DNA of 24,759 bases from a virus, in the IMG/VR virus record IMGVR_UViG_3300041809_000500, positions 1 to 24,759 of that record; one strand, 5' to 3'. The notes beneath the pieces are model-generated. The model worked only from the letters and a program-made list of their open reading frames with translations. It was not told where the DNA came from and searched no databases. Shown here piece after piece: positions 19,231-24,759 of this stretch. A program made the position numbers and the translations under genes. The number at the start of each line of letters is the position of its first letter. The first letter of the stretch is position 1.

Positions 19231-19968
19231 TTAGCTTTTCCCATCAATGTCGGGAGTTTTGAAACGCCATGGTCTGTTCGGGTAAATCCATGTGTCTGTA
19301 CGTTTGATGTCCAGTTCCCGCTCATACTCCAACATAGAAGTGAGCAACATCCCCGTGTGCATCCACATAGGCTCAGGAAGCACAGTGGGGTCAACCCACT
19401 TCCACTCTTCTACCTTCTCCGGCTCCATCGTTTTCAGGTCCTGAGGATTGATAGCCTCGGCGATGTAGTAGAGGGTGATGTAGTGCTTGCCTCGGTCGGG
19501 AAAGTAATCGTTGGTAATCTTGCCCGTGAAGTAAATGTCTTGGAGGTCAAGATTTGTTTCTTCCTTAATCTCACGCATGACAGTCGCAAAAGGAGTCTCT
19601 GCGAAATCAATCTTTCCACCGGGGATGGCGTACTGACCCCCACCAAGTTCTCCCTTGCGTTTACCGAGGAGAATACAGCCATTCGTGGGATGTTGAATCA
19701 CCACGCCGATTGCTACGCCGGGATAATCCATGCTCTGAGGGAGCAGGGGAATGTTAGTAAAATTGACGGGGCACCTTGGGCAGAAATAGTCGATACCGGG
19801 GGCAAGTTCCATATCCCCGCCGCACTCAGAACAAGAGGGGAAGCAGGGGCGATTACAGCCCTTCTCGCACCAAGGATCAAGCCCTTGCTCTACGTGTAGT
19901 TCGCTTCCGCACTTCTGGCACTTGTTGCGGAGCCACGGGCGCTGCTTTGGGCTTTTTCTCCTGCTCAC
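19231..19968 (-). CDS. Nudix hydrolase with N-terminal zinc ribbons, 245 aa
   Basis: Two Cys-rich knuckles (CQKCGSELH...CEKGC and CSECGGDMEL...CPRC) precede a Nudix domain. The Nudix box reads GKIDFAETPFATVMREIKEE, then TNL, where Asn replaces the usual Gly. Zinc ribbon plus Nudix recalls NudC (NADH pyrophosphatase and NAD-RNA decapping), but NudC-specific residues cannot be confirmed. Other substrates, such as dNTP derivatives, are possible. The start GTG 19966-19968 is chosen for AGGAG 7 nt upstream and overlaps the winged-helix gene by 92 nt. Reading further upstream gives a basic sequence that mirrors the other gene. Confidence 0.82.
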   Translation of the reverse strand: MSRRKSPKQRPWLRNKCQKCGSELHVEQGLDPWCEKGCNRPCFPSCSECGGDMELAPGIDYFCPRCPVNFTNIPLLPQSMDYPGVAIGVVIQHPTNGCILLGKRKGELGGGQYAIPGGKIDFAETPFATVMREIKEETNLDLQDIYFTGKITNDYFPDRGKHYITLYYIAEAINPQDLKTMEPEKVEEWKWVDPTVLPEPMWMHTGMLLTSMLEYERELDIKRTDTWIYPNRPWRFKTPDIDGKS

Positions 19969-20311
19969 GTTCTTTCTCCTCTTGCTTCTGTTGCCGTCCC
20001 GCCTCTTCTCTTTCCAGCTTTTGCTGTTCACGCTTTTTCTTGCGTGCGGCTGTCATGAGGGGGCGTGGGCCTTTGCACCCGTTTGCGACGTACTCTTCCG
20101 GGTCGTATACATCTACTATACTACGCTCTTCCAAGGTGTCCATCAAACGGACAGAATCGGCGTAGGAGATGTGAAATTCTTTCATCAGTTCAAAACAGGA
20201 AGCGTGCCCCCGTTTCCGCACAAACGCTAAGACCTCAGCGTAGTGTTCTTCAAACCGCATCTCAGCGGCGAGGTCATGGTCAATCGGTACGATTTGTAGT
20301 TCTTGTCCCAT
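19877..20311 (-). CDS. Winged-helix (FtsK gamma-like) protein with charged tail, 144 aa
   Basis: Residues about 25-65 (VLAFVRKRGHASCFELMKEF, then HISYADSVRLMDTLEERSIV) fit a winged-helix DNA-binding domain similar to FtsK gamma domains. The C-terminal half is a long Lys/Glu/Gln-rich helix (REQQKLEREEAGRQQKQEE) ending in a basic tail (RKRTTRRARA). No translocase ATPase is present. It may recognise phage or host DNA, or act as a regulator. The ATG at 20309-20311 is 1 nt after the stop of the GIY-YIG gene, which may have been inserted just ahead of it. Confidence 0.7.
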   Translation of the reverse strand: MGQELQIVPIDHDLAAEMRFEEHYAEVLAFVRKRGHASCFELMKEFHISYADSVRLMDTLEERSIVDVYDPEEYVANGCKGPRPLMTAARKKKREQQKLEREEAGRQQKQEEKEREQEKKPKAAPVAPQQVPEVRKRTTRRARA

Positions 20312-20312
20312 C

Positions 20313-21155
20313 TCAACGCTCTTGCATTATGTTGGTACAGGCAGCGACCTTGAAACATTGAGGCATTAAACACCCGCATCCTTTTGTGTTACCACTTCGA
20401 AGATTGTCTCCTGATGTGACAAAAGAATTACCACAATGGCAACAGCAGAGCCAACGTGCTTTACCAGATTTGCTGCTTTCTACTCTTTCTAATACTGTAA
20501 CCCCATTGATGGTCTGCCCAATCATATCTACTCTATTTGGAGCGGTGCGACCTTTCAATGAAGCACTGAATTTTTGTATAGTTTCTTTTGAGTGTTTATA
20601 TCCCTCGGGTAAGCCCGAATGGTGATTAGCTAAAACTTTCTGCCAAACCTCTCGCTGTTTCTCTGACCGAGGGGTATTTCTAATAGTCTCTGTCCTCTTC
20701 ATTATGTTCTCAGGGAGTTGACACAATTCAAGACTCCTCAATTGAGCCTCATTTTTCGGCAGGGCCTTCATCTTTACAATGGTCTCAGGGGAGAAGACGC
20801 GACCTGTCATCTTCACCCGCATCATCTGCCTCCATTCCTCTGTATGTTTGCCAGTAAACCCTTCACCCCCTTTACAGATATTGTAACCAACTTCTGGATT
20901 TCTTGTGTCGTAAAGAGCAATGAGCAATCGCTCTAATCGGTCTAGTTCTTCTCGTGTTTGAACCCCCTCAAAAATAGGTTCAATCGGCCACACATCTTTG
21001 GGATGTTTACGCATGGAAGAGAAAAGAATGGACTTCCCCCTTCTGTACTTAGCATGGGACAGCTTATCCTGAAGGTACTTCTTCAGGTTGTGTCCTTTGT
21101 GTTGACCGATATAAACCTTGCCTGTATCTGAATTAGTGATGACGTAGATAAACAC
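20313..21155 (-). CDS. GIY-YIG homing endonuclease, 280 aa
   Basis: The N-terminal GIY-YIG nuclease (FIYVITNSDTGKVYIGQHKG) continues with an acidic helix (EELDRLERLLIALYDT) and NPEVGYNICKGGEG. The middle has NUMOD3-like segments (GKHTEEWRQMMRVKMTGRVF and YKHSKETIQKFSASLKGR). The C-terminus carries the zinc-ribbon-like module seen in the HNH enzymes of this window (WLCCCHCGNSF, SGNTKGCGCL), a mosaic architecture. The start is GTG 21153-21155. Its ribbon of G (Shine-Dalgarno) lies inside the 3' arm of a 13-bp hairpin. It is inserted between the ssDNA-binding and winged-helix genes. Confidence 0.85.
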   Translation of the reverse strand: MFIYVITNSDTGKVYIGQHKGHNLKKYLQDKLSHAKYRRGKSILFSSMRKHPKDVWPIEPIFEGVQTREELDRLERLLIALYDTRNPEVGYNICKGGEGFTGKHTEEWRQMMRVKMTGRVFSPETIVKMKALPKNEAQLRSLELCQLPENIMKRTETIRNTPRSEKQREVWQKVLANHHSGLPEGYKHSKETIQKFSASLKGRTAPNRVDMIGQTINGVTVLERVESSKSGKARWLCCCHCGNSFVTSGDNLRSGNTKGCGCLMPQCFKVAACTNIMQER

Positions 21156-21193
21156 AAACCCCCCTGTAACTGATACTGTCTACAAGGGGGTTT
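21156..21193 (-). promoter_or_regulatory. 13-bp stem-loop sequestering the GIY-YIG ribosome site
   Basis: AAACCCCC (21193-21186) pairs with GGGGGTTT (21163-21156). The stem extends by a T-G wobble and TGTA/TACA around a 12-nt loop GACAGTATCAGT. The GGGGGG Shine-Dalgarno run is in the 3' arm and the GTG start follows immediately. The T-containing tail (TTTGTGTTT) means it could also end the transcript of the ssDNA-binding gene, whose stop is 22 nt upstream. Confidence 0.65.
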
Positions 21194-21214
21194 GATAGTT
21201 GAAATTTCGACTCG

Positions 21215-22111
21215 TTACATGTCGTCAATGTCTTCAAGTGAAGCTTCCTTACCGGAAGCTGCTTGTAGACCGGACAACAGAGCACGCCATTCGATAGCGG
21301 TCAGCTTGCGGCCCAGCTTGCTGTTCAGCTTCTTGCCGCCGTCCTTGACGAACTTCTGAGCCGCAGCTTCAACTTCAGCCGCGAGTTCAGGGTTCTGCTT
21401 CCACTTTGCCTTCGTGGTCTTCGCTACAAACTCGTAGCCAATGCCGCTGGTCTTCTTCGACATCACGATGTCAATGTCATACACCGAGGAGTCTTCAGGG
21501 GTCAGCGCGGAGACCGAGCGGAAATTGGAACGGGACAAATCGACATAGCCGACCTCCCACTCAATCGGGGTACCCTTCACATACATGCCCGTCTTGGAAT
21601 CGGCGTTCACATAGTGGATGGCAAGTGCAACGACATGCACCATTCCCTCTGCATCCAACTTCTGGCAGCAGTAGGGGGTTTCGTCCTCGGACTTGACTGG
21701 GGCGCAGCGGAAGGTGCCCTTCTTGTCCTTGATGTCAACGAAGTGAGACTTACCCATCAAAGCAAGCGGTTTACCATCCTTACCCTTGAGAAAGGGCAGA
21801 AGAGCAAAACGGGCAACCTTTTCCTTATCCGGGCGGATACGGTTCAGGCCGTCGCTGCGTGAAATCAGCTTCTGGTCGCCGAATTCCACACTCTCGAAAA
21901 CTTCATCTTCTTCAGGAGTGGGCTTGGCGTGGGATTTTACTGCGGGAACCTCGTCGTCATCTTCCAACTCATCCTTGACGGATGTGGTTACAACGGCGGG
22001 AGCGATTGCGACTTCTTCAGCTTCGTCTTCAGTTGCAGTCGCGGTTGTAGTTGCTGGCTTACTGGAAGCCACGGGTAGTTCATCCAATTCGTCATTCGCG
22101 AATTGCTTCAT
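21215..22111 (-). CDS. Putative single-stranded DNA-binding protein (gp32-type role), 298 aa
   Basis: The N-terminal 80 residues are acidic and low-complexity. The core contains GLNRIRPDKEKVARFALLPF, KSHFVDI, TFRCAPV and PYCCQKL. A His and three Cys here could bind zinc, as in T4 gp32. EWEVGYVDLSRSNFRSV, DIDIVMSKKTSGIGYEF and AKWKQNPELAAEV follow, and the end is acidic (EDIDDM). The aromatic and basic beta-strand-rich core and acidic tail fit phage ssDNA-binding proteins, but no OB-fold signature is certain. GAGGAAACTAT lies before ATG 22109-22111. The context of HU, exonuclease and UvsX supports a replication/recombination role. Confidence 0.6.
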   Translation of the reverse strand: MKQFANDELDELPVASSKPATTTATATEDEAEEVAIAPAVVTTSVKDELEDDDEVPAVKSHAKPTPEEDEVFESVEFGDQKLISRSDGLNRIRPDKEKVARFALLPFLKGKDGKPLALMGKSHFVDIKDKKGTFRCAPVKSEDETPYCCQKLDAEGMVHVVALAIHYVNADSKTGMYVKGTPIEWEVGYVDLSRSNFRSVSALTPEDSSVYDIDIVMSKKTSGIGYEFVAKTTKAKWKQNPELAAEVEAAAQKFVKDGGKKLNSKLGRKLTAIEWRALLSGLQAASGKEASLEDIDDM

Positions 22112-22188
22112 ATAGTTTCCTCTTTTCGTGTTCGTCGTTTCGTTTTTCGAGTGTCTTTACTGCATTGGTGTTGCTTTGCTGAACGAGG

Positions 22189-22527
22189 TCACTCACTTGC
22201 TACTACAGCAGCCTCATCCTTCGCGACTTCGAGTTGCCGAAGCTTCCCGAGAGCCACAAACTTTACCTTGCGTTTGGCGTTGGTCATCTTGGTTTCGCCC
22301 GTGAAAGGTATCTTTCTATAAATACCCGGTTTGTGGCGAATGCTGAACTTGCCAAAGCTATTTAATTTCATGGAAAAACTGTCGGTGCCGAGATTGTCAA
22401 TCAGGGTATCTTCAATGCATGTGATAACCTTGTTGACGAGTTCCTCAGCCTCCTTCTTGGTTGATAAGTTCAAGACCTGCTGAACCCGACTTATCAACAA
22501 CTCCCGGCCTATACGTGAATTTGCCAT
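22189..22527 (-). CDS. HU/IHF-like DNA-bending protein, 112 aa
   Basis: The sequence follows the HU family: an N-terminal helical dimerisation part (RELLISRVQQVLNLSTKKEAEELVNKV), then FGKFSIRHKPGIYRKIPFTGETK, where GKF and RK-P-TGE match the DNA-binding arm (HU: G-N-P-K-TGE), and KVKFVALGKLR. A 16-residue tail (EVAKDEAAVVASE) is added. It would bend and compact DNA. GAGG precedes ATG 22525-22527. A GTATTAG box lies at 22579-22584, about 50 nt upstream. Confidence 0.9.
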   Translation of the reverse strand: MANSRIGRELLISRVQQVLNLSTKKEAEELVNKVITCIEDTLIDNLGTDSFSMKLNSFGKFSIRHKPGIYRKIPFTGETKMTNAKRKVKFVALGKLRQLEVAKDEAAVVASE

Positions 22528-22578
22528 CGTTGACTAACCTCAAACCTATGGTGTGTGCGCGAAGTACACTATCACCAT

Positions 22579-22584
22579 CTAATA
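22579..22584 (-). promoter_or_regulatory. Putative promoter box (TATTAG) for the HU gene
   Basis: GTTCAGTATTAGATGG lies in the 142-nt gap between the exported-protein gene and HU. The gap also holds the terminator of that gene (22622-22649). The remaining leader of about 45 nt carries no ORF. It would start the HU/ssDNA-binding transcription unit right after a terminator. Confidence 0.5.
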
Positions 22585-22619
22585 CTGAACTCCGTAGCTA
22601 TAATTCCGCAGTATTTACG

Positions 22620-22649
22620 GCAAAATAAAAGACCCGCCGTAGCGGGCCT
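22620..22649 (-). terminator. Rho-independent terminator after the exported protein
   Basis: On the minus strand AGGCCCGC pairs with GCGGGTCT around a TACG tetraloop (one wobble), followed by TTTTATTTTG. It lies 20 nt after the stop at 22670. Confidence 0.9.
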
Positions 22650-22669
22650 TCTACTTGGTTATAGGTGGA

Positions 22670-23296
22670 TTACTTCACAGATGCAGCGGCGGTGTCTTCC
22701 TGCGCCTTGAGGCTCTGGCGAATCTTGGAACGAACCAGCATACGTTTTACAGCAAGATTCTGACTGGCCTGTGGGTTGAAGAAATACACCAACCCGCTTG
22801 ACGCTGTATAGAAAGTCTGTGCTCCGACGCGACCGATACGAAAGTCAATCGTACTCCACGAAATATTTGGAGTAAGCCGGTAGTTGCTCCCAGCACCAAA
22901 GAGGAAGGTAAACTTGTTTGGCGTAGAGTTGGCAAATGTGGTGTTTCCGGCAGCACCTTCCACAAACACCCCAAATTGGTCAGAGGGGATATTGGTGTGC
23001 TTCACAAGACTGGAAACGTCCGGTACAAAATGAACACCGCCGAGATAGCTACTGAAGCCGCCGCCAGAAGCGAGAACGGTGTACTCCGCAGCGGACAGGC
23101 TGTTGCCCTTCGACGCGCCGAAGTCAAACACATCCAATGACACGGTGGTGATGTTAGCTGGACCCCACGCATTATTGAAGTGAAGGCCGACAGCTTCAGT
23201 CGAGGTTGAAACTACAAGTCCATTGGTTGTTTGTGCTGATAGCGCACCAGCCAAAGAAAGAACTCCTGCAAGGAGCAAAGCAAAATACTTCATCAT
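22670..23296 (-). CDS. Exported beta-rich protein, 208 aa
   Basis: A classic signal peptide (MMKYFALLLAGVLSLAGALSA, cleavage after residue 21) precedes a Gly/Ser/Ala- and Phe-rich body with alternating polar and hydrophobic residues. The repeated strand patterns (VVSTSTEAVGLHFNNAW, FTFLFGAGSNYRLTPNISW, IDFRIGRVGAQTFYTASSG) look like an outer-membrane beta-barrel or a secreted beta-sandwich. The C-terminus is basic and helical (VKRMLVRSKIRQSLKAQED). GGAG lies before the ATG at 23296. It has its own promoter-like box and terminator, so it is a single-gene unit. It could change the host surface, for example for superinfection exclusion, but this is a guess. Confidence 0.75.
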   Translation of the reverse strand: MMKYFALLLAGVLSLAGALSAQTTNGLVVSTSTEAVGLHFNNAWGPANITTVSLDVFDFGASKGNSLSAAEYTVLASGGGFSSYLGGVHFVPDVSSLVKHTNIPSDQFGVFVEGAAGNTTFANSTPNKFTFLFGAGSNYRLTPNISWSTIDFRIGRVGAQTFYTASSGLVYFFNPQASQNLAVKRMLVRSKIRQSLKAQEDTAAASVK

Positions 23297-23331
23297 GAGA
23301 GTTAATCTCCAAGAGCCAGTGGGCTCTCATA

Positions 23332-23337
23332 CTAATA
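23332..23337 (-). promoter_or_regulatory. Putative promoter box (TATTAG) for the exported protein
   Basis: CCTAGTATTAGTATGAG lies directly after the TAG of the upstream gene. The 35-nt leader holds a GAGCC/GGCTC hairpin and a GGAGAT ribosome site. Together with the terminator at 22620-22649 this makes the gene an independent unit. Confidence 0.5.
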
Positions 23338-24132
23338 CTAGGATTTCCAGATATTCGATACACGAAAGGCGCAGATGTAGGGATCGTTACGCTTGGTACG
23401 CCACAAATCTAATACCTCAATCGTGTCATGCACTTTGCTGTAATCCAGCTTTAACTTCTTGAAGAACTTGACCTTTGAGGGTGATGGGTGAAGTCCCGCT
23501 TTCCTCAAGGTAGAATCCTCATCCACCTGAACTAGAGTATAGGCAGTTAGGTCAAGATACAGACTGTGCAGCCGGTGTTCTGGAGTAACGCCGGGGATTG
23601 AGAACCACAAGTTATTCTCCCATGGTTGCGGCCAACGCTTACTCTCGGGTGGCATAGGCCCGGTCAGGAGCCACACAGCCGTCCATAGAGCTACGCGGAT
23701 GTCCTCGATGGTGCCAGATGATGCCAGCGTATCTGCGAGTCGCTCTACGAGGTCTTTCTCGGGTTTGTCCATGTCCAATAGAATGGCAGCATAACGCACG
23801 ATAGCATTCGCCCCTGCTGACCCCCTTTCAATTGGGTCAAGCGACCAAAACGCGGTGTTGTCTTTTACTTGAGGGGATAGTGTAGCAGTTTTCGAAGAGA
23901 GAACACGAAACAACTTTGGGGTGTCATCCACCAAAAGGTCGGCATCGGTGATGGCTTCAGCGACGACACAAGGAATGCCAAGAATTTGTTCAGCTAACCG
24001 TTGCTGAACAAAATCTTCGCCAACAAGAACATTGAACCGCTTGTGTACTTTGGAAGCCAACATGACAGGCACCGGGTTGAACTCCGATACTCGCTTGCCG
24101 GGTCTAAACTTGGTTTTGGGTTTGTCCGTCAC
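23338..24132 (-). CDS. Hypothetical protein, 264 aa
   Basis: No family recognised. It has a basic N-terminus (KPKTKFRPGKRVSEF) and a mixed alpha/beta body (FNVLVGEDFVQQRLAEQILGIPCVVAEA, ANAIVRYAAILLDMD, ALWTAVWLLTGPMPPES), with several Trp. It ends TIEVLDLWRTKRNDPY and onward. It starts at GTG 24130-24132 without a Shine-Dalgarno sequence. A GTATTAG box ends 6 nt before it, so the message may be leaderless. Its neighbours suggest a DNA-metabolism role, but nothing in the sequence shows it. Confidence 0.7.
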   Translation of the reverse strand: MTDKPKTKFRPGKRVSEFNPVPVMLASKVHKRFNVLVGEDFVQQRLAEQILGIPCVVAEAITDADLLVDDTPKLFRVLSSKTATLSPQVKDNTAFWSLDPIERGSAGANAIVRYAAILLDMDKPEKDLVERLADTLASSGTIEDIRVALWTAVWLLTGPMPPESKRWPQPWENNLWFSIPGVTPEHRLHSLYLDLTAYTLVQVDEDSTLRKAGLHPSPSKVKFFKKLKLDYSKVHDTIEVLDLWRTKRNDPYICAFRVSNIWKS

Positions 24133-24138
24133 ACAGGA

Positions 24139-24144
24139 CTAATA
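24139..24144 (-). promoter_or_regulatory. Putative promoter box (TATTAG), leaderless arrangement
   Basis: ACTGGGTATTAGTCCTGT runs directly into the GTG start at 24132 with 6 nt between. It fills most of the 17-nt gap between two genes. Confidence 0.45.
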
Positions 24145-24149
24145 CCCAG

Positions 24150-24440
24150 TCAGGGCTTCTTTTTCTTAGCTGCCTTTTTCTTTACGGGCGGCTTCTTCGC
24201 CTTCGCTTTAGCCGTTCGTTTCACCTTCTCAACCTTGGGTTGTTCAACTGAAGGAGCAGCCAACAACTCCGCTACTTGCTGTTGAAACACCTTTACTGGT
24301 TCAAGGTCTGGTTCTGGTTCCGGTGTTAAATCCACATTGATGAACGCTGGTGTGGGCTCAGGCTGGTACTTGTACTCCACAGTGACTTCAGGCTCAGGTT
24401 TCTTCTTGCTCTTGAAAAGGTTTGTTAGGAACTCAAACAT
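24150..24440 (-). CDS. Basic-tailed, proline/glutamate-rich protein, 96 aa
   Basis: Start ATG 24438-24440 (MFEFLTNLFKSKKKP) has AGGGGGAT about 9 nt upstream and is preferred over an in-frame ATG at 24470. The middle has Pro-Glu motifs (PEPEV, QPEPTP, PEPEPDLEP). The last 30 residues are Lys/Ala/Pro-rich (VKRTAKAKAKKPPVKKKAAK and onward), like the tail of histone H1 or of bacterial histone-like proteins. Nucleic-acid binding is likely. The N-terminal amphipathic helix could associate with membrane or protein. No family named. Confidence 0.65.
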   Translation of the reverse strand: MFEFLTNLFKSKKKPEPEVTVEYKYQPEPTPAFINVDLTPEPEPDLEPVKVFQQQVAELLAAPSVEQPKVEKVKRTAKAKAKKPPVKKKAAKKKKP

Positions 24441-24454
24441 ATACGGAAATCCCC

Positions 24455-24460
24455 CTAATA
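24455..24460 (-). promoter_or_regulatory. Putative promoter box (TATTAG)
   Basis: CACTTATTAGGGGGATTTCC lies upstream of ATG 24440, overlapping an AG-rich ribosome site. It also overlaps the upstream gene's stop region only loosely (stop at 24467). It is the weakest match, with C-T before the hexamer. Confidence 0.35.
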
Positions 24461-24466
24461 AGTGGT

Positions 24467-24697
24467 TCAATAATGGATAAATTTCCGTTCTCCCTTGATA
24501 GTGGTGTACTCAAGACGCATCAGGATTTCAGCCTCTTTCTCACTAATCTCTTTGCGCTCCAGCCATTTTATGACTCGTTCCCGACTGAACACGCAATCCG
24601 CTGTGGGCTCCCATTGACCAAGGAACTGTTCACGCCATGAAGCCACGGGGAGTTTTCTCCCCTCTGTCCAAGGGATGTATGGTTGGTCGTCTCTCAT
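24467..24697 (-). CDS. Hypothetical protein, 76 aa
   Basis: Start ATG 24695-24697 overlaps the TGA of the upstream partial gene (ATGA). The N-terminal WTEGRKLPVASWREQFLGQW is followed by a helical part (RVIKWLERKEISEKEAEILMRL) and a basic end. It has no signal peptide. No family recognised. Confidence 0.6.
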   Translation of the reverse strand: MRDDQPYIPWTEGRKLPVASWREQFLGQWEPTADCVFSRERVIKWLERKEISEKEAEILMRLEYTTIKGERKFIHY

Positions 24698-24759
24698 GTC
24701 ATACTCAATTTCGGTTTGGCGGTTTGAAACTTTGCATGGGCCTTCGTCATGTCTTCCAC
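24694..24759 (-). CDS. 3' end of a gene cut by the window edge
   Basis: The frame is open from the window edge to TGA 24694-24696 and encodes at least 21 residues (...VEDMTKAHAKFQTAKPKLSM-T). Its stop overlaps the next start as ATGA, the usual junction here, which supports it. Too little is visible to name it. Confidence 0.5.
   Translation of the reverse strand: MEDMTKAHAKFQTAKPKLSMT

Noticed and set aside
1-24759. CRISPR array, rRNA, IS element or att site
   Set aside because: No regularly spaced repeats, rRNA motifs, transposase or integrase were seen.

Overview
This window looks like part of a large tailed double-stranded DNA phage (Caudoviricetes). It resembles T4 in lifestyle and carries the recombination, repair and nucleotide-metabolism part of the genome. 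The signs are tightly packed genes nearly all on the minus strand, very many 1-14 nt overlaps (ATGA, TAATG, TTGA), a tRNA cluster, a UvsX/RecA recombinase, gp46/gp47-like (SbcC/SbcD) proteins, a RuvC-like resolvase, a DnaQ-like exonuclease, PhoH, an HU-like protein, a likely ssDNA-binding protein, and an unusual number of free-standing homing endonucleases. TAA, TAG and TGA all end genes, so the standard code applies. No structural, terminase or integrase gene is visible, and the host cannot be named from this window.

Layout, left to right. Positions 1-2750 hold seven minus-strand tRNA genes (Leu-TAG, Ser-TGA, Leu-CAG twice, Leu-CAA, Tyr-GTA twice) mixed with tiny proteins, a DUF4031 gene that runs into tRNA-Leu, and a GIY-YIG endonuclease inserted in the tRNA array. 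Positions 2886-4545 are an island. A short minus-strand unit ends at a terminator (2722-2753). Next to it lies the only plus-strand operon, two tandemly duplicated papain-like proteins closed by a strong terminator. Positions 4571-9756 hold small unknown proteins, a naturally polyhistidine-tailed protein, a tiny membrane protein, PhoH, a metallophosphoesterase whose 5' end abuts an HNH endonuclease, and zinc-ribbon proteins. Positions 9753-17278 are the recombination module: SbcD/gp47, a run of small genes including a DUF1937 protein, SbcC/gp46-like, UvsX, an HNH endonuclease, and a RuvC-like resolvase. Positions 17297-24759 hold an exported protein, a DnaQ-like exonuclease, an HNH endonuclease, a Nudix hydrolase, a winged-helix protein, a second GIY-YIG endonuclease, the putative ssDNA-binding protein, HU, a second exported protein, and several unknowns.

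Two regulatory themes stand out. First, the short gaps ahead of minus-strand genes repeatedly carry GTATTAG (plus strand CTAATAC). In several cases it lies only 5-6 nt before the start codon with no Shine-Dalgarno sequence, which suggests phage promoters that produce leaderless mRNAs. Second, four of the homing endonuclease genes have stem-loops that cover or sit against their ribosome-binding site or start codon. This resembles the known RNA hairpin control of T4 I-TevI. At two of them the hairpin could also terminate the upstream gene.

Functionally, UvsX, SbcC/SbcD, the resolvase, the ssDNA-binding protein and the exonuclease would together carry out recombination-dependent replication and repair. 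The tRNAs would help decode leucine, tyrosine and serine codons. PhoH, Nudix, the metallophosphoesterase and DUF1937 fit nucleotide and RNA metabolism during infection.
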